From: JBGPJM01 sp041485385
Lineage (GTDB): Bacteria > Planctomycetota > Phycisphaerae > Phycisphaerales > UBA1924
Direction of reading: 5' to 3'
DNA length: 8,711 bases
NCBI GenBank assembly: GCA_041485385.1
Contig: JBGPJM010000209.1
Location: 1-8,711, forward strand
Shown one piece after another: positions 6,625 to 8,711 of the stretch. Position 1 is the stretch's first letter. Every line of letters begins with the position of its first letter. Made by a program: the position numbers and the translations under genes. The notes beneath the pieces are model-generated. The model did not search any database. It was not told the DNA's origin and saw nothing but the letters and a program-made list of their open reading frames with translations.

Positions 6625-6735
6625 CCGTCACACCCGAGCGCCCCGTCCGCGCGCCCGCCACTCCACGCCTCAACGCCTCACGCCTTCCCGGAGCACCCGA
6701 ATTTCAGACCCGCGACCAACCACCCACTCATCAAC

Positions 6736-6762
6736 GCAAGTGCTTTGCAGAAAGCAACTTGC
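6736..6762. other. Bulged hairpin with AAGTGCTT arm
   Basis: GCAAGTGCTTT (6736-6746) pairs with AAAGCAACTTGC (6751-6762) around loop GCAG with a single bulged A. Its left arm is an inverted copy of the AAGCACTT core found at 6505-6512 and 6873-6880. Confidence 0.45.
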
Positions 6763-6869
6763 AGCGACGCCACCGCCGCGCCGACTCTCAAAATTCACCC
6801 AAAAACACCGAGAAAATCCCCCCCGCTCGCCGCGAAAAACACTCCGTCAAAAATCACAACTCTCGATAT

Positions 6870-6883
6870 CACAAGCACTTACG
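6870..6883 (-). repeat. CACAAGCACTTACG repeat, copy 2
   Basis: Identical over 14 bp to 6502-6515, in otherwise unrelated flanking sequence. An exact 14-mer in about 1 kb of non-coding DNA is unlikely by chance, which suggests a protein site or a recurrent genome-wide motif. Confidence 0.5.
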
Positions 6884-6998
6884 CAAAAAACACGCCCTGT
6901 TTTTCTCGACCATTCCCCGCCTTTCTCTGCTTTTCTCAAAAACTCTCGACCCTTCTCGACCCCTGTCCCCGACGCCCTCTCTCCCCCATCTTCTCTTC

Positions 6999-7026
6999 TG
7001 CTCGCTGCTTACTGCTCACTGCTTAC
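6999..7026. repeat. 7-bp tandem repeat, four units of TGCTYRC
   Basis: TGCTCGC, TGCTTAC, TGCTCAC and TGCTTAC lie head to tail. They sit inside a polypyrimidine-rich stretch that also has a doubled CTCGACCC just upstream. Simple-sequence DNA, possibly from slippage; no coding role is seen. Confidence 0.6.
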
Positions 7027-7126
7027 TTCTTCCCTGCGAGAGACGCATTTCAAGTCCCACCCCAACCAAGCAGTCACTAACCAACACAACTCCATACGCC
7101 ATCAGCACTTACATCAGGAATGCCCC

Positions 7127-7227
7127 AAAAAAGAACCTCAAAAAACCCCCAAAAACCTCAAAAAACCTCGCCGAACCTCAAAAAACCCACCCCGAACCTC
7201 AAAAAACCCCCATCGAACCTCAAAAAA
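7127..7227. repeat. Phased A-tract tandem repeat upstream of the MBL gene
   Basis: Core CCTCAAAAAACC recurs five times. A5-A6 runs begin at 7127, 7140, 7151, 7160, 7180, 7201 and 7222. From 7140 on, centre-to-centre spacings are about 10.5, 9.5, 20, 21 and 21 bp, close to one or two helical turns, so the bends should add up to a curved segment. It ends 55 bp before the start of the MBL-fold gene. Upstream curved DNA is known to aid RNA polymerase or nucleoid-protein binding; that role here is inference. Confidence 0.7.
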
Positions 7228-7282
7228 CCTCGCCGAACCCGCGCCCAATCAGGGGCGTGGCCTGCGAACCTACGCTGTGACA

Positions 7283-7984
7283 ATGGATGTACGGGTGATC
7301 AGCATCGGGGCGATGGCGGCGAACCCTTTGTGGGGGGAGAAGGCGGGGTCGGGGGTGCGCGGCGGGCATTCGACGACGACGCTGATCAGGACGGGGAAGC
7401 GGGTGATCCTGGTGGACCCCGGGTTGCCGGCGCAGGTGGTGGCGGCGCGGCTGGGGGAGCGGGCGGGGATCAGCGCCGGCGATGTGACGCACGTGTTTCT
7501 GACGTCGTTCAGGCCGGAGACGCGGCGCGGGATCATGGCGTTCGACAAGGCGACGTGGTGGGTGAGCGAGGGGGAGCGCGAGGGCGTGGGGATCCCGCTG
7601 GTGAGACGCTTGCAGGAGGCCGCGGAGCAGGGGGAGGTGGAGCTCAAGCAGATGCTGGAGCTGGACGTGGCGATCCTGAAGCGGTGCGAGCCGGCGCCGG
7701 AGCGGCTGGGGGAGCGGGTGGATGTATTCCCGTTGCCCGGGGTGACGCCAGGGATGTGCGGCGTGCTGATCGGCGGGCCGGCATCGGGGGTGGGGATGGG
7801 GACGACGCTGGTGTGCGGGGACGCGATCGCGACGGTGGAGCATCTGGAGAAGGGGATGGTGATGAACGGGGCCGCGGATGTGCTGGGCGCCCAGGAGAGC
7901 TTCCGCGAGGCGGTGGAGATCGCCGATGTACTGGTGCTGGGGAGGGATAACTGGGTGGTGAATCCGGTGCGGCGCGGTTTCTGA
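7283..7984 (+). CDS. MBL-fold protein lacking the zinc-binding histidines
   Basis: 233 residues, no signal peptide, cytoplasmic. The metallo-beta-lactamase fold is recognisable in order: HSTTTLIRTGKRVILVDPG (29-47, the first strands and DxG turn), GDVTHVFLT (66-74), the metal-loop position (74-83), PLPGVTPG (150-157) and VCGDAI (178-182). Where the family has THxHxDHxxG, this protein has TSFRPETRRG: His to Ser, His to Arg, Asp to Glu, His to Thr. The later PGHTPG is PGVTPG, and no C-terminal ligand His is evident (VLGRDNWVV). Only the GD aspartate remains, so a dinuclear zinc hydrolase is not expected; a binding, regulatory or otherwise modified role is more likely. The ATG at 7283 has no Shine-Dalgarno; GTG 7277 is an alternative. 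G-ending codons dominate, unlike the genes to the left. A HIT gene follows after 33 bp, probably in one operon. Confidence 0.75.
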   Translation: MDVRVISIGAMAANPLWGEKAGSGVRGGHSTTTLIRTGKRVILVDPGLPAQVVAARLGERAGISAGDVTHVFLTSFRPETRRGIMAFDKATWWVSEGEREGVGIPLVRRLQEAAEQGEVELKQMLELDVAILKRCEPAPERLGERVDVFPLPGVTPGMCGVLIGGPASGVGMGTTLVCGDAIATVEHLEKGMVMNGAADVLGAQESFREAVEIADVLVLGRDNWVVNPVRRGF

Positions 7985-8017
7985 TGGAGACGGGGAGATT
8001 GTGGATGTGGATCGAGA

Positions 8018-8476
8018 ATGGGCGCGAGTGGTGATGCGATGGGTTGCGCGGCGTGCGAGGGGATCGCGCGGATCCGGCGTGGGGAGCATCCGCTGTTTGT
8101 TGCTGAGCTTGGTGAGTCGTATGTGCTGCTGCATGAGCACCAGCACTGGGAGGGGTGGTGCGTGCTGGTGCTGAAGGAGCACGTGGAGCACCTGGCGGAT
8201 CTGCCGGTGGAGCGGCAGGCGCGGCTGTTCGAGAATGTGGCGAGGGTGGCGGGAGCGGTGCGGCGGGAGGTGGGGGCGGCGCGGATGAACTATGCGTGCC
8301 TGGGGAACGTGATGGCGCACGTGCACTGGCACGTGATCCCGCGAGGAGGGGCGAGCGACATCGAGCCGGCGGCGACGGTGTGGACGCGCCCGCGCGGAGA
8401 GCTGGAAGCGGGCGTCGATGCGGCGCGTGCACAGATGCTCGTGGGGCGGCTGAGGCGGGCGATCGAGGGGACGTGA
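8018..8476 (+). CDS. HIT-family (histidine triad) nucleotide hydrolase/transferase
   Basis: 152 residues. The catalytic triad motif HVHWHVIP lies at residues 101-108 (His101, 103, 105), preceded by MNYACLGN, the usual neighbourhood of HIT enzymes. These bind nucleotides and cleave phospho-anhydride or phosphoramidate bonds in dinucleoside polyphosphates or AMP conjugates. The N-terminus has CAAC (10-13), the CxxC seen in many bacterial HIT proteins, then a beta region (YVLLHEHQHWEGWCVLVLKEHVEHLADL) leading to the nucleotide-binding core. Length is normal for the family. The start is uncertain: ATG 8018 or ATG 8039 (which begins MGCAACEG), neither with a strong Shine-Dalgarno; the second fits typical family N-termini slightly better. 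It lies 33 bp behind the MBL-fold gene in the same direction, which suggests co-transcription. The exact substrate cannot be told from sequence. Confidence 0.88.
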   Translation: MGASGDAMGCAACEGIARIRRGEHPLFVAELGESYVLLHEHQHWEGWCVLVLKEHVEHLADLPVERQARLFENVARVAGAVRREVGAARMNYACLGNVMAHVHWHVIPRGGASDIEPAATVWTRPRGELEAGVDAARAQMLVGRLRRAIEGT

Positions 8477-8501
8477 TCGGCGATGGGCGCGGCGGCGCGG
8501 C

Positions 8502-8711
8502 CTACATGAGGAGGCTGGCGACGCCGGCGGCGCCGAGGACGCAGCTGACGACGCCGTTGATGGTGAGGAAGGCGATGTTGAGGCCCGCCTGGCCGCAGAT
8601 GGCCAGGACGGCGTGCTCGGTGATGAGGAGGACGGCGATGAGGGCGACGGCGGCGAAGAAGAGGGGTCCGAAGCGTTGGTCGGCGCGGGCGGCGAGGACG
8701 AGGCAGGCGAA
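8502..8711 (-). CDS. C-terminal part of an integral membrane protein (5' partial)
   Basis: The minus strand is open from the window edge to a TAG stop at 8502-8504, giving 69 residues. They comprise a short polar lead (AARADQRFG), a hydrophobic helix (PLFFAAVALIAVLLI), the loop TEHAVLAICGQAG, and a second hydrophobic stretch (IAFLTINGVVSCVLGAAGVASLLM) at the very C-terminus. Almost every codon ends in C or G, as expected for a real gene here. It converges on the HIT gene with only 25 bp between the stops. Two or three membrane segments are visible. I do not recognise the family, and the N-terminal part lies outside the window. Confidence 0.7.
   Translation of the reverse strand, partial: FACLVLAARADQRFGPLFFAAVALIAVLLITEHAVLAICGQAGLNIAFLTINGVVSCVLGAAGVASLLM

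Larger units (their letters stand above)
6316..7282. other. Long gene-free region with hairpins, repeated motifs and bent DNA
   Basis: Nearly 1 kb without a credible gene. The open frames that cross it reflect a lack of stop codons in G-poor sequence, and they encode low-complexity Lys/Pro/Ser/Thr peptides with no domain. Contents in order: the end of the shared repeat (to 6365); a GC-rich hairpin group (6432-6478); hairpins at 6565-6586 and 6596-6624; a bulged hairpin at 6736-6762; a G-depleted, pyrimidine- and A-rich stretch (about 6770-7240); a 7-bp tandem repeat (6999-7026); and phased A-tracts (7127-7227). The promoter for the MBL/HIT genes should lie near the right end, but no clear -35/-10 boxes are visible. 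Confidence 0.6.

Noticed and set aside
7130..7240. Possible CRISPR array
   Set aside because: Units are only about 20 bp with a common 12-bp core and no unique spacers of constant length. There are no cas genes. It is a simple tandem A-tract repeat.
6740..7282. In-frame N-terminal extension of the MBL gene by about 180 residues
   Set aside because: The extension is low-complexity, rich in Lys, Pro and Ser, and other plus frames are open too because the DNA is G-poor. MBL homology begins right after ATG 7283.
7100..7300. Replication origin at the skew switch
   Set aside because: No DnaA-box cluster, dnaA/dnaN gene or AT-rich unwinding element is visible. Only the skew is kept as a finding.
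7220..8332. 370-codon minus-strand open frame across the MBL and HIT genes
   Set aside because: The product is His/Pro/Arg-rich with no domain, whereas the plus strand encodes a clear MBL fold and HIT motif.
1..8711. tRNA, rRNA, insertion sequence or integrase
   Set aside because: Nothing resembling a tRNA cloverleaf, rRNA segment, transposase motif or terminal inverted repeats with target duplication was found on either strand by eye.

Overview
The window looks like a piece of a high-G+C Planctomycetota chromosome, most likely class Phycisphaerae. The clearest sign is a C-terminal pair of dockerin-like EF-hand loops ending exactly in Gly-Cys (core NSQDFFDFL...FFAGC). It closes three genes here and survives as a broken remnant in a fourth place. 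I recall this as the 'GC-type dockerin' of that lineage; the name is from memory and was not looked up. The taxonomy is inference, since there is no rRNA or housekeeping marker in the window.

Left and centre (1-6237) is a plus-strand array of secreted or surface proteins. In order it holds: the 3' end of a GC-dockerin protein (1-101); a signal peptide, jelly-roll-like domain and GC-dockerin protein (454-1200); a tail-fibre-like secreted protein with two NVGIGT repeats and no dockerin (1456-2550); a small secreted protein (2627-3031); a decayed dockerin half (about 3105-3203); and a 990-residue repeat protein with nine ~50-residue T5SS/PEP-CTERM-type repeats, two autotransporter-associated beta-strand repeats and a GC-dockerin (3265-6237). 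Two of the dockerin genes share not only the dockerin codons but a colinear 173-bp block running through the stop codon, an intrinsic terminator and about 50 bp beyond (1156-1328 and 6193-6365, 162/173 identical). This suggests that the tail and terminator spread as one DNA unit.

A 1045-bp gene-free stretch (6238-7282) follows. It contains the terminator, a cluster of strong hairpins (6432-6624), a repeated AAGCACTT motif, a G-depleted stretch of about 480 bp, a 7-bp tandem repeat, and six A-tracts in helical phase just upstream of the next gene.

Right end (7283-8711): a probable two-gene operon encodes an MBL-fold protein that has lost essentially all the family's zinc-binding histidines, followed 33 bp later by a HIT-family protein with an intact histidine triad. 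A convergent minus-strand membrane protein enters from the right edge. Codon choice and strand composition switch near 7260: genes to the left favour C-ending codons, and the MBL/HIT pair favours G-ending codons.

The most notable points are the zinc-less MBL protein paired with a HIT hydrolase, the dockerin/terminator cassette, and the structured, bent-DNA intergenic region between the surface-protein array and the operon. No complete novel system can be demonstrated from sequence alone.
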